Shown: positions 6,844 through 13,831 of the stretch, one piece after another
Position numbering within the stretch: position 1 is the stretch's first letter
How the letters are laid out: the number at the start of each line of letters is the position of its first letter
From: CAZNRY01 sp964575675
GTDB taxonomy: Bacteria; Eisenbacteria; RBG-16-71-46; CAIMUX01; VGJL01
Assembly (NCBI GenBank): GCA_964575675.1
Contig: CAZNRY010000062.1
Coordinates: 1-19,972, forward strand
DNA length: 19,972 nucleotides
Direction of reading: 5' to 3'
Notes under the pieces: generated by a model
Told to the model about the DNA's origin: nothing
The model's input: only the letters and a program-made list of their open reading frames with translations
Databases searched by the model: none
Position numbers and translations under genes: made by a program

Positions 6844-7377
6844 ATGAAGCCGCGCTACGTCATGATCCTCGACACCCGCCGCTGCGTCGCTTGCAGTGCC
6901 TGCGTGATCGCGTGCAAGACGGAGAACGATGTCCCGCCAGGGGGTTTCAGGGATTGGGTGGTGAGCGAGACGAGAGGGAGCTTTCCGATGCTCGCGACCG
7001 AGAACCGCTCGGAAAGGTGCAACCACTGCGCCTTCGCTCCCTGCATCGACAACTGCCCAACGGGGGCCTCGTACCGTGGTCCGGGCGCAACGGTGCAGAT
7101 CGATCGGACGAAGTGCACCGGATGCAAGAACTGCATCTCCGCCTGTCCCTATGGGGCCCGCTTCGTGCACCCCGGCGGGTTCATCGACAAGTGCACATTC
7201 TGCATGCATCGAGGGGGCGCCTACACCGCCTGCTCCAGGGTCTGTCCGACGGAGTGCATCCACTTCGGCGATGCCAACGACCCCCATTCGGAGGTCAGCC
7301 GTCTGCTCGCGGGCAGAGACTCGAAGACGATCGCGCCCGAAGCGGGAACAAGCCCCAGGGTTTTCTATCTCGCCTGA
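6844..7377 (+). CDS. psrB: Four-cluster 4Fe-4S ferredoxin subunit (PsrB/NrfC type)
   Basis: A 177-residue electron-transfer subunit that would carry electrons between the membrane quinol-oxidising subunit and the molybdoenzyme. Sixteen cysteines fall into the canonical four groups: C14/17/20/24, C59/62/67/71, C91/94/97/101 and C117/120/130/134, enough for four [4Fe-4S] clusters; C138 is extra. The CTFCMHR motif and the ACSRVCPTECIHFGD ending are typical of the PsrB/DmsB/NrfC family. It has no signal peptide of its own, consistent with export as a complex on the Tat signal of PsrA. It starts 11 bases after psrA with GAGGAG upstream. Confidence 0.93.
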   Translation: MKPRYVMILDTRRCVACSACVIACKTENDVPPGGFRDWVVSETRGSFPMLATENRSERCNHCAFAPCIDNCPTGASYRGPGATVQIDRTKCTGCKNCISACPYGARFVHPGGFIDKCTFCMHRGGAYTACSRVCPTECIHFGDANDPHSEVSRLLAGRDSKTIAPEAGTSPRVFYLA

Positions 7378-7395
7378 GGATGCGGGGAGGAAGGA

Positions 7396-8331
7396 ATGAA
7401 CGAACTCGATCTCCTGAAAGCCACCCCCTACCTGGCGGAACGGCACTGGTGGGAGTGGCAGATTCCCCTCTACCTGTTCCTCGGGGGGATCGCAGCCGGA
7501 TTGATGGTGCTGACCTCCGTGCGGGTGCTTCGCCGTCCCGAGGAGGAACGATCGGCGGCCTTCCGCCTGCTCACATGGCTCGCGCCCCTCGCACTGTCGC
7601 TCGGGATGTTCGCGCTCTGGCTCGATCTCGAGAGGCGGTGGCACGTCCCGCGCTTCTACATGGCGTTGCGCCCTAAGGCCCCGATGTCGTGGGGGGCATG
7701 GATTCTCCTTGCGGTCTACCCCCTCGTTCTTCTCTTCGCGCTGGGCGAGCTGCCGGCGAGGACTCGGACGAGGATCGGCCGCCGCCTGACGGCGTTGGCC
7801 GAGTGGGCCGATCGCCCGGCGGTCAAACGCCGTCTCGCTTGGGGCACCGCGGTCGTCGGCGCGGCGCTCGGTATCTACACCGGGGTGCTCCTGAGCACGA
7901 TGTCCGCGCGTCCGCTCTGGGCGTCCTCCGTCCTGGGCCCGCTCTTCCTCGTTTCCGGGCTGTCGACCGCCGCGGCGCTCATGCTTCTCTTTCGGATCGA
8001 GGTCTGCGAGCGGCACGTCCTCTCGCGCCTCGATCTCGGCTTGATCGTGCTTGAACTCGTCCTGCTCTCGGTCTTCCTGCTCGGCATGATGACCGGTGCA
8101 CAGGTGCAGCAGCGCGCGGGACGTCTATTGCTCGGCGGACCCTACACCGGGTCCTTCTTCAGCCTCGTCGTCGTGTCGGGGCTTCTGGTCCCCCTCTTCG
8201 CCGAAATGTGGGAGATCGCGGGCAACCGAGGATCGAGGTGGTTCGTCCCCGCCCTGGTCCTGATCGGCGGCTTCGCCCTGCGGTGGATCCTCGTTGCGGC
8301 CGGCCAAACAAGCGGATGGCACGCTCTCTAG
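7396..8331 (+). CDS. psrC: NrfD/PsrC-family membrane anchor, quinol-interacting subunit
   Basis: A 311-residue polytopic protein with about eight hydrophobic segments (roughly 22-44, 57-78, 96-118, 148-170, 178-203, 211-235, 254-276, 283-303). Family landmarks are present: YLFLGGIAAG in the first helix, LDLERRWH after the second, PMSWGAWIL in the third, and GIYTGVLLS...ARPLW before PLFLVSGLSTAAA. NrfD/PsrC proteins exchange electrons between the quinone pool and the four-cluster ferredoxin. The gene lies 18 bases after psrB behind GGGGAGGAAGG, completing a psrABC-type complex. The sequence cannot show which direction (quinol oxidation or quinone reduction) it works in. Confidence 0.9.
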   Translation: MNELDLLKATPYLAERHWWEWQIPLYLFLGGIAAGLMVLTSVRVLRRPEEERSAAFRLLTWLAPLALSLGMFALWLDLERRWHVPRFYMALRPKAPMSWGAWILLAVYPLVLLFALGELPARTRTRIGRRLTALAEWADRPAVKRRLAWGTAVVGAALGIYTGVLLSTMSARPLWASSVLGPLFLVSGLSTAAALMLLFRIEVCERHVLSRLDLGLIVLELVLLSVFLLGMMTGAQVQQRAGRLLLGGPYTGSFFSLVVVSGLLVPLFAEMWEIAGNRGSRWFVPALVLIGGFALRWILVAAGQTSGWHAL

Positions 8332-8348
8332 TCAGAGTGGAGGAATCG

Positions 8349-8873
8349 ATGGAAGCAATCGCTCGGACCAAACCCCTCTGGAATCCCTACATCGCCGGGG
8401 TCGCCCTCGGACTCGTGATGCTGGCGAGCTTCGTTGTGATGGGTCAGGGATTGGGCGCATCGGGCGGTCTTGCGCGAATCCTTGCGGCCGGACTGCAGAG
8501 AGTCGCGCCGGATTGGGTCGCTCACAACGCCAGCTTCGCAAGCAGCGTGGCCGGGGGTGCCAATCCCCTGCTGAACTACCTCGTATTCCTCGGGTTCGGC
8601 GTGCTCCTCGGTGGGTATGTCGGCGCCCTGACGGGCGGTCGCCTCGGCATCACGCTCGAGCGCGGACCGCGAGCCCGGAAGCGCGGCAGAATCATCACGG
8701 CGCTCGTCGGGGGCGCGATCATGGGGTTCGCCGCGCGCCTCGGCTACGGCTGCACGTCCGGGCAGGCGCTCTCGGGCGGCGCTTCCCTCGCGGCTGGATC
8801 CTGGGCCTTCATGATGTGCGTCTTCGCGGGCGGCTATGCGCTGGCCCATTTCCTGAGGAGGCAATGGACATGA
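8349..8873 (+). CDS. YeeE/YedE (TsuA-like) sulfur-compound transporter, N-terminal half
   Basis: A 174-residue membrane protein corresponding to one half of YeeE/YedE transporters, which import thiosulfate or related sulfur compounds using membrane-embedded cysteines. Hydrophobic segments lie near 14-34, 76-98, 114-134 and 146-168. The conserved motif GYGCTSGQALSGGA carries C135; C157 is a further intramembrane cysteine. The start at ATG 8349 follows GTGGAGG; the longer upstream frame overlaps psrC and is not used. Its TGA overlaps the ATG of the next gene (ATGA, 8870-8873), so the two halves are probably made in a fixed ratio and assemble. Similar half-size pairs are known as PmpA/PmpB-type proteins. 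Located directly after psrABC. Confidence 0.87.
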   Translation: MEAIARTKPLWNPYIAGVALGLVMLASFVVMGQGLGASGGLARILAAGLQRVAPDWVAHNASFASSVAGGANPLLNYLVFLGFGVLLGGYVGALTGGRLGITLERGPRARKRGRIITALVGGAIMGFAARLGYGCTSGQALSGGASLAAGSWAFMMCVFAGGYALAHFLRRQWT

Positions 8874-10063
8874 GCGCCCCATTTGCATCGATGGGAGCAT
8901 TCGGCGCCGGAACGGGGCTCGCGCTGGCCGTACTGATCGGCTTCGGGTTCGGCTTTGTTCTGGAACGTGCCGGATTCGGGAGCTCGCGGCGGCTGGCCGC
9001 GCAGTTCTACCTCTATGACATGACCGTCTTCAAGGTGATGTTCACTGCGATCGCGACGGCGATGGTCGGCCTCTTCGGTCTCGCGCGCGTCGGATGGATC
9101 AACCTCGACCTGGTCTGGGTGAACCCCACGTTCCTTTGGCCGCAGATCATCGGCGGCTTCTTGCTGGGGGCCGGCTTCATCATCTCGGGGTACTGCCCCG
9201 GTACCTGCATCGTGGCGAGCGCGTCGGGAAAGATCGACGGCCTGCTGACCTTGTCCGGAGTCTTCGCGGGCATCGGCATCTTCGCCCTCGCGGACGGTCC
9301 CGCCCTGCAGTCGCTTCATGAGAGCGGAAGCCGTGGGCGTTTGCTCCTGAGCGACCTCCTGGGCGTCGATCCGATGATCCTGGCGATTGGGGTGGCGCTG
9401 ATGGCGGGGGCCGCATTCCTGGGCGCGGAGGCGGTGGAACGGCGATTCTCCGGGCGGGCCGAACCTGGGCGCGGGCCGAGGAGAACCCCTCGGATCGTCC
9501 TCGCGACGATCGGCGGGATTGCGCTGGTTGGCGTCTTGTTCCTGCTCCCCGCTGTTCCGGCGCGGACCGTGGCGGGAACGAATGCGCAGGCTCTGCAGAT
9601 CACGCCGCTCGAGCTTGCGCGGCAGATCGTCGAAGGCAACGGCGATTGGACGGTCGTCGATCTCCGCGACCCGGATGTCATCGCCACGGGATCGATCCCG
9701 CAGGCGACGGCCGCGTCGACCGCGGACCTGGAAGAGCCTTCGGGCTGGCAGAGCCGGTTTAGCCCCGAGCGTTTGATCGTCCTGGTGGATGCAGGGGATG
9801 GCGCCTCCGGCCGTATCACGGTTCCCACGGGCTATCGGGCCGCCGTTCTGAGGGGCGGTTTTCCCGCCTGGAAGCGCGAGATCCTGACGGTGCCGCAGCC
9901 GTCGGCCGCCCCAGGCGTCGAGACAGCCGCCGAGTACGGCGAGCGCGCCGCTCTCGTTTCGTTCTTCACGGGCGCCAGCGCGCCGGCGGTTCGCGCTCCT
10001 TCCGCACCGCCGCCGCCGGGCGCGGGAGGCAAGAAGGCGAAGGCTGCGGGGGGCTGCTCGTGA
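8870..10063 (+). CDS. YeeE/YedE C-terminal half fused to a cysteine-less rhodanese-like domain with a C-terminal Cys tail
   Basis: A 397-residue fusion. Residues 10-190 are the second YeeE/YedE half, with hydrophobic helices and the conserved GYCPGTCIVASASGKIDG (C109, C113). A further transmembrane segment at about 206-228 leads to a rhodanese-like domain (about 242-340: VVDLRDPDV, then the strand LIVLV and the ending GGFPAWKREI). Where a rhodanese has its CxxGxR active-site loop this protein reads VDAGDGASG (306-314), so the sulfur-carrying cysteine is missing. After a Pro/Ala/Gly/Lys-rich linker (370-394) the protein ends in GGCS, with C396 penultimate. ATG 8870 is preferred over ATG 8864 because AGGAGG (8856-8861) is 8 bases before 8870 but only 2 before 8864. 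It may pass sulfur between transporter and reductase, which is inference. Confidence 0.85.
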   Translation: MSAPFASMGAFGAGTGLALAVLIGFGFGFVLERAGFGSSRRLAAQFYLYDMTVFKVMFTAIATAMVGLFGLARVGWINLDLVWVNPTFLWPQIIGGFLLGAGFIISGYCPGTCIVASASGKIDGLLTLSGVFAGIGIFALADGPALQSLHESGSRGRLLLSDLLGVDPMILAIGVALMAGAAFLGAEAVERRFSGRAEPGRGPRRTPRIVLATIGGIALVGVLFLLPAVPARTVAGTNAQALQITPLELARQIVEGNGDWTVVDLRDPDVIATGSIPQATAASTADLEEPSGWQSRFSPERLIVLVDAGDGASGRITVPTGYRAAVLRGGFPAWKREILTVPQPSAAPGVETAAEYGERAALVSFFTGASAPAVRAPSAPPPPGAGGKKAKAAGGCS

Positions 10064-10109
10064 TCCTCCGGGGCTGTTGGGGGCGGCACTCGCGGATCGA
10101 GGTACCGGA

Positions 10110-10499
10110 ATGCCCGTGACATCCGAATCGAGCGGATCGGGCGGCGGGCCGCCCCAAGAATCGCACGCCGAGCAGGCGTACACGGATGCCGCGGCGATCT
10201 TCAAGGCCCTCGGCCATCCGCTGCGGGTTCGGATCGTCTGTGGTTTGCTCAAGGAATCTTGCACCCAGACCCGGATCGCGGGGAGCCTGGACCTGCCGCA
10301 GTCCACCGTGGCGCAGCACCTCGACGTCCTGCGTCGCATGGGGATCGTCGAGGGGAAGCGGGTCGGGGCGGAGGTGGTTCTGCGGGTTGCCGATGGACGG
10401 ATCCCCGCACTCTTGAGGGCGGTCTGCCGCGAGGAAGCCGTCCCTACCTTCGGTTGGGAGTCGGAGAAGTCCTCCGCCGTGGACCCTGCCCCCCGATAG
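10110..10499 (+). CDS. ArsR/SmtB-family transcriptional repressor, possibly persulfide-sensing (SqrR/BigR-like)
   Basis: A 129-residue winged-helix regulator. ALGHPLRVRIV (about 34-43) is the typical ArsR helix, LPQSTVAQHLDVLRRMGIV (62-80) is the recognition helix-turn-helix, and GKRVGAEVVLRVAD (82-95) the wing. C44, directly after RIV, aligns with the first redox cysteine of SqrR/BigR, and C106 in the C-terminal helix is near the second. C51 aligns with the first cysteine of the arsenic site ELCVC, but its partner is absent. ATG 10110 with upstream GAGG is preferred to the TTG at 10077. Last gene of the psr cluster, 46 bases after the rhodanese fusion; it probably binds the dyads at 4504-4539. 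Persulfide sensing is inferred from cysteine placement and neighbours. Confidence 0.85.
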   Translation: MPVTSESSGSGGGPPQESHAEQAYTDAAAIFKALGHPLRVRIVCGLLKESCTQTRIAGSLDLPQSTVAQHLDVLRRMGIVEGKRVGAEVVLRVADGRIPALLRAVCREEAVPTFGWESEKSSAVDPAPR

Positions 10500-10580
10500 G
10501 TCCGACCCCGGCAAGCCCCAACCGGCTATCACCGATCTTCCCGATTCCTCTCTGCGCCCTTTCTCGGCGCGGGCCGTGGC

Positions 10581-10589
10581 TGCTACATT
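10581..10589 (+). promoter_or_regulatory. Candidate extended -10 promoter of the propionyl-CoA carboxylase operon
   Basis: TGCTACATT resembles an extended -10 (TGn followed by TACATT) in the 136-base gap between the ArsR gene and the carboxylase. No good -35 is visible. A small GCGCC/GGCGC hairpin lies just upstream at about 10552-10568 and might end the psr transcript. Confidence 0.3.
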
Positions 10590-10635
10590 CGTTCGAAACC
10601 CCCGAGCCGACGCGGCCGCACCCGAGGAGGCTAGA

Positions 10636-12186
10636 ATGACCGATCCCGATCGCCTCGAAGATCTTCGCGAACGGAAGCGCCGCCTCTTGGAGGGCGGGGG
10701 CATCGAGAAGATCGAGAAACTCCACGCGGAGGGACGCCTGACCGCGCGCGAAAGGGTGATCGCTCTCTGCGACCCGGAGAGTTTCCAGGAAATGGGCGTC
10801 TTCGTCACCCATCGCTGCACGGACCTCGGGATGGCTGATCGCCATGTCCTCGGGGACGGCGTCGTCAGCGGATTCGGGCGAATCGATGGCAGGCTCGTCT
10901 ATGTCTTCGCCCAGGACTTCACCGTCTTTGGCGGGACGCTGAGTGAGTCGAACGCTAGGAAGATCTGCGACATCATGGATCTCGCCATGGAAAACGGGGC
11001 GCCGGTGATCGGGCTCAACGACTCCGGGGGCGCCAGGATCCAGGAGGGTGTCGCGAGTCTCGGGGGCTACGCGGAGATCTTCCTCCGCAATACGCTCGCC
11101 TCGGGCGTCATCCCCCAGATCTCGGCCATTTTCGGTCCCTGCGCCGGCGGGGCCGTCTACTCCCCCGCGATTACCGACTTCACGCTGATGGTGAAAGGTT
11201 CGAGCCACATGTTCGTCACCGGCCCGAGCGTCATCAAGGCCGTGACGAACGAAGAGGTCAGTTTCGAGGAGTTGGGCGGCGCGATGACCCACAACGCCAA
11301 GTCGGGCGTGGCCCACTTCGCGACAGAGGACGACCTCGATTGCATCCGCACAATCCGGCGTCTCCTCTCCTACCTGCCGCAGAACAACATGGAGGATCCG
11401 CCCGCGCTTGCGACCGCGGACGATCCCGAGCGCGACGACGAGGAACTTCAGGGAATCATCCCGGCCGAACCGAACCGCCCCTATGACGTGAAGGATGTCA
11501 TTCGACGCGTCGCCGATCGGGAGTCGTTCCTCGAGGTGCACGAGCATTTCGCGAAGAACATCGTGGTCGGGTTCGCGCGAATGGATGGCCGCAGCGTGGG
11601 GATCGTCGCCAACCAACCGAAGTCCCTGGCGGGAGTCCTGGACATCAACTCGTCGATCAAGGGGGCACGCTTCATCCGCTTCTGCGATGCCTTCAACATC
11701 CCGATCCTGACCTTCGAGGACGTCCCGGGGTTCCTTCCGGGAACCGCGCAGGAGTGGGGCGGGATCATTCGCAACGGAGCCAAGCTTCTCTATGCCTACT
11801 GCGAGGCGACCGTTCCCAAGCTCACGGTCGTCTTGCGCAAAGCCTACGGCGGGGCCTACGACGTGATGAGCAGCAAGCACATCCGCGGCGACTACAACGT
11901 TGCCTGGCCATCGGCCGAGCTCGCGGTGATGGGAGCCGAAGGAGCGGTTCAGATCGTTTTTCGCAAACGGATCCAGGAAGCGGCGGACCCGGCGGCAGAG
12001 CAGCGCAGCCTCGTTGAGGAATACAACCGGACCTTCGCCCACCCGTACATCGCCTCGTCCCTCGGGTATCTGGATGATGTGATCGAGCCGCGCGAGACGC
12101 GCAGGAAGTTGATCGGGGCCCTTCGGATGCTCGACAACAAACGGCAGAAAAACCCGGCGAAGAAGCACGGGAACATCCCACTGTGA
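10636..12186 (+). CDS. Propionyl-CoA carboxylase carboxyltransferase (beta) subunit
   Basis: A 516-residue acyl-CoA carboxyltransferase that moves the carboxyl group from biotin to propionyl-CoA, giving (S)-methylmalonyl-CoA. It has two crotonase-fold halves. The N-terminal half carries GGARIQEGV and GPCAGGAVYSPA (acyl-CoA binding and oxyanion site); the C-terminal half carries the carboxybiotin-binding segment with DVPGFLPGTAQE and RKAYGGAYDVM. Length and motifs match PccB and the methylmalonyl-CoA decarboxylase alpha subunit. The downstream biotin carboxylase, mutase and epimerase favour PccB. ATG 10636 follows GAGGAGG. Its TGA overlaps the GTG start of the next gene (GTGA, 12183-12186). 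Confidence 0.93.
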   Translation: MTDPDRLEDLRERKRRLLEGGGIEKIEKLHAEGRLTARERVIALCDPESFQEMGVFVTHRCTDLGMADRHVLGDGVVSGFGRIDGRLVYVFAQDFTVFGGTLSESNARKICDIMDLAMENGAPVIGLNDSGGARIQEGVASLGGYAEIFLRNTLASGVIPQISAIFGPCAGGAVYSPAITDFTLMVKGSSHMFVTGPSVIKAVTNEEVSFEELGGAMTHNAKSGVAHFATEDDLDCIRTIRRLLSYLPQNNMEDPPALATADDPERDDEELQGIIPAEPNRPYDVKDVIRRVADRESFLEVHEHFAKNIVVGFARMDGRSVGIVANQPKSLAGVLDINSSIKGARFIRFCDAFNIPILTFEDVPGFLPGTAQEWGGIIRNGAKLLYAYCEATVPKLTVVLRKAYGGAYDVMSSKHIRGDYNVAWPSAELAVMGAEGAVQIVFRKRIQEAADPAAEQRSLVEEYNRTFAHPYIASSLGYLDDVIEPRETRRKLIGALRMLDNKRQKNPAKKHGNIPL

Positions 12187-13754
12187 TCCCGTCGCGGAGG
12201 AGACGCTCTGCCCCGGCGTGTGCCGGTCGAGCGGAACACGGGGGACGGACGGGCCCGCTGGCCGGACGCCGGATCCTCGTCGCCAATCGGGGCGAGATCG
12301 CGTGCCGGGTTCTCCGCGCCATCCGCGATGAGGGCGGGCTCGGGATCGCGATCTACTCGGATGCGGATCGTTCGGCTCCGCACGTGAGGCTCGCGGACGA
12401 AGCCCATCGGATCGGCCCGCCTCCCGTGGCCGAGAGCTACCTCGACGCCGATCGCATCCTGGCCGCATGCCGTCGCTCTCGGGCGGAGATGGTTCATCCC
12501 GGCTATGGCTTCTTCTCGGAGAGGGCGGATTTCGCCGAGGCGGTCGAGGATGCGGGGTTGATCTGGATCGGCCCCCCGCCGGGCGCGATCCGGACGATGG
12601 GAGACAAGATCGCGGCGCGCAGCGCGGTGGCGGGAAGCGGCATTCCTCTGGTTCCCGGAAGCGAAGCCCTGCCCGCCGATCCGGCCGCCGCACTCGCCGC
12701 GGCCGCTTCTCTCGGCTACCCGGTCCTCGTCAAGGCGGCATTCGGCGGGGGCGGCAAGGGGATGAGACTCTGCGCGAATGACAGGGATGTCCTGTCGGCG
12801 CTCGAGCTTGCGCGGCGGGAAGCGGAGCGGGCCTTCGGGGATTCAACGATCTATCTCGAGAAGGCGATCCCGAACCCCCGCCACATCGAGATCCAGATCC
12901 TCGCCGACCGGAGCGGAAAGGTCATTCACTTGGGCGAGCGGGAATGCTCGATCCAACGCCGCCATCAGAAACTCCTCGAAGAGTGCCCCTCCCCCGCCCC
13001 CTTTCCGGGCCTGCGGGAGAAGATGGGCGCCGCCGCCGTCGAGATCATCCGCAAGATCGGCTACGAGGGTGCGGGCACGATCGAGTTCTTGGTCGATTCG
13101 CATGGCGCCTTCTACTTCCTCGAAATGAACACGCGTCTTCAGGTCGAACACCCCGTCACCGAGATGGTGACGGGGATCGACATCGTCCATCGTCAGCTTC
13201 GAATCGCGGCGGAAGAGCCCCTCGATCTCGATCAGGATCGGATCAAGTGGCAGGGCCACGCGATCGAGTGCCGGATCAACGCGGAGGATCCCGAGCAGGG
13301 ATTCGTTCCCTCGGGCGGCCGCATCGTAGCCCTTCGCTTGCCGGAGGGGCCGGGCGTTCGCAACGATGTCGGCGTCGACGCCGGGATCGAGATCACCCCC
13401 CATTACGATCCCTTGCTCGGAAAGCTGATCGTCTGGGGCGAGAACCGGGAGGAGGCGGCAGCGCGATGCTTGCGCGCACTGCACGAATACCGCATCGCGG
13501 GGGTCAAGACGAACTTGCCCTTCCACCGATGGCTCCTCGCTAACCCCCGCTTCCTCCGGGGCGAAACCGATACCGGTTTTCTGGAGTCGGAGTACAGACG
13601 CGATGAGCTGTACGGGGAATGGGAGGAGACGACCGCCGTCGTCGCAGCCGCGCTCGCGGCCTATCGATCCAGCGGACGAACACCGCCCGGCGGGGGACGG
13701 GCGCGTTCCGCATGGAAGGACGCGGGGCGCCCGGGGATGGGAGGAGTCGAGTGA
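12183..13754 (+). CDS. Biotin carboxylase subunit of propionyl-CoA carboxylase
   Basis: A 523-residue ATP-grasp enzyme that carboxylates biotin using ATP and bicarbonate. The usual N-terminus (ILVANRGEIACRV) begins near residue 31, preceded by an unusual Arg-rich extension. The glycine-rich ATP loop FGGGGKGMRL, ERECSIQRRHQKLLEECPSP and the catalytic EMNTRLQVEHPVTEMVTG segment are intact. The biotin carboxylase C-terminal domain follows (ECRINAEDP, AGIEITPHYDPLLGKLI). Only the biotin carboxylase part is present; the BT and biotin-carrier domains are a separate gene downstream. GTG 12183 overlaps the previous stop by four bases and no other in-frame ATG, GTG or TTG lies before the conserved start. 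The last 30 or so residues are low-complexity Gly/Arg. Confidence 0.92.
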   Translation: MIPSRRRRSAPACAGRAEHGGRTGPLAGRRILVANRGEIACRVLRAIRDEGGLGIAIYSDADRSAPHVRLADEAHRIGPPPVAESYLDADRILAACRRSRAEMVHPGYGFFSERADFAEAVEDAGLIWIGPPPGAIRTMGDKIAARSAVAGSGIPLVPGSEALPADPAAALAAAASLGYPVLVKAAFGGGGKGMRLCANDRDVLSALELARREAERAFGDSTIYLEKAIPNPRHIEIQILADRSGKVIHLGERECSIQRRHQKLLEECPSPAPFPGLREKMGAAAVEIIRKIGYEGAGTIEFLVDSHGAFYFLEMNTRLQVEHPVTEMVTGIDIVHRQLRIAAEEPLDLDQDRIKWQGHAIECRINAEDPEQGFVPSGGRIVALRLPEGPGVRNDVGVDAGIEITPHYDPLLGKLIVWGENREEAAARCLRALHEYRIAGVKTNLPFHRWLLANPRFLRGETDTGFLESEYRRDELYGEWEETTAVVAAALAAYRSSGRTPPGGGRARSAWKDAGRPGMGGVE

Positions 13755-13831
13755 ACCGAGCGGTTCGCGAGGGCGCGCGCGTCCGGATCCGGCCAGACGA
13801 CTCCACCGCTTCCGATGAGGGGCGCGCATGA
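13751..13831 (+). CDS. Possible 26-residue bridging ORF (translational coupling)
   Basis: A GTG at 13751 overlaps the stop of the biotin carboxylase gene (GTGA), and the ORF's own TGA (13829-13831) overlaps the ATG of the biotin-carrier gene (ATGA, 13828-13831). The 26-residue product (VNRAVREGARVRIRPDDSTA...) is basic then acidic and resembles nothing I know. It may serve only to carry ribosomes across the 73-base gap, or be chance. No separate Shine-Dalgarno is convincing. Confidence 0.22.
   Translation: MNRAVREGARVRIRPDDSTASDEGRA

Noticed and set aside
10444..12693. 749-codon minus-strand frame opposite the carboxylase genes
   Set aside because: Antisense to two clearly coding plus-strand genes; length is explained by high GC and few stop codons.
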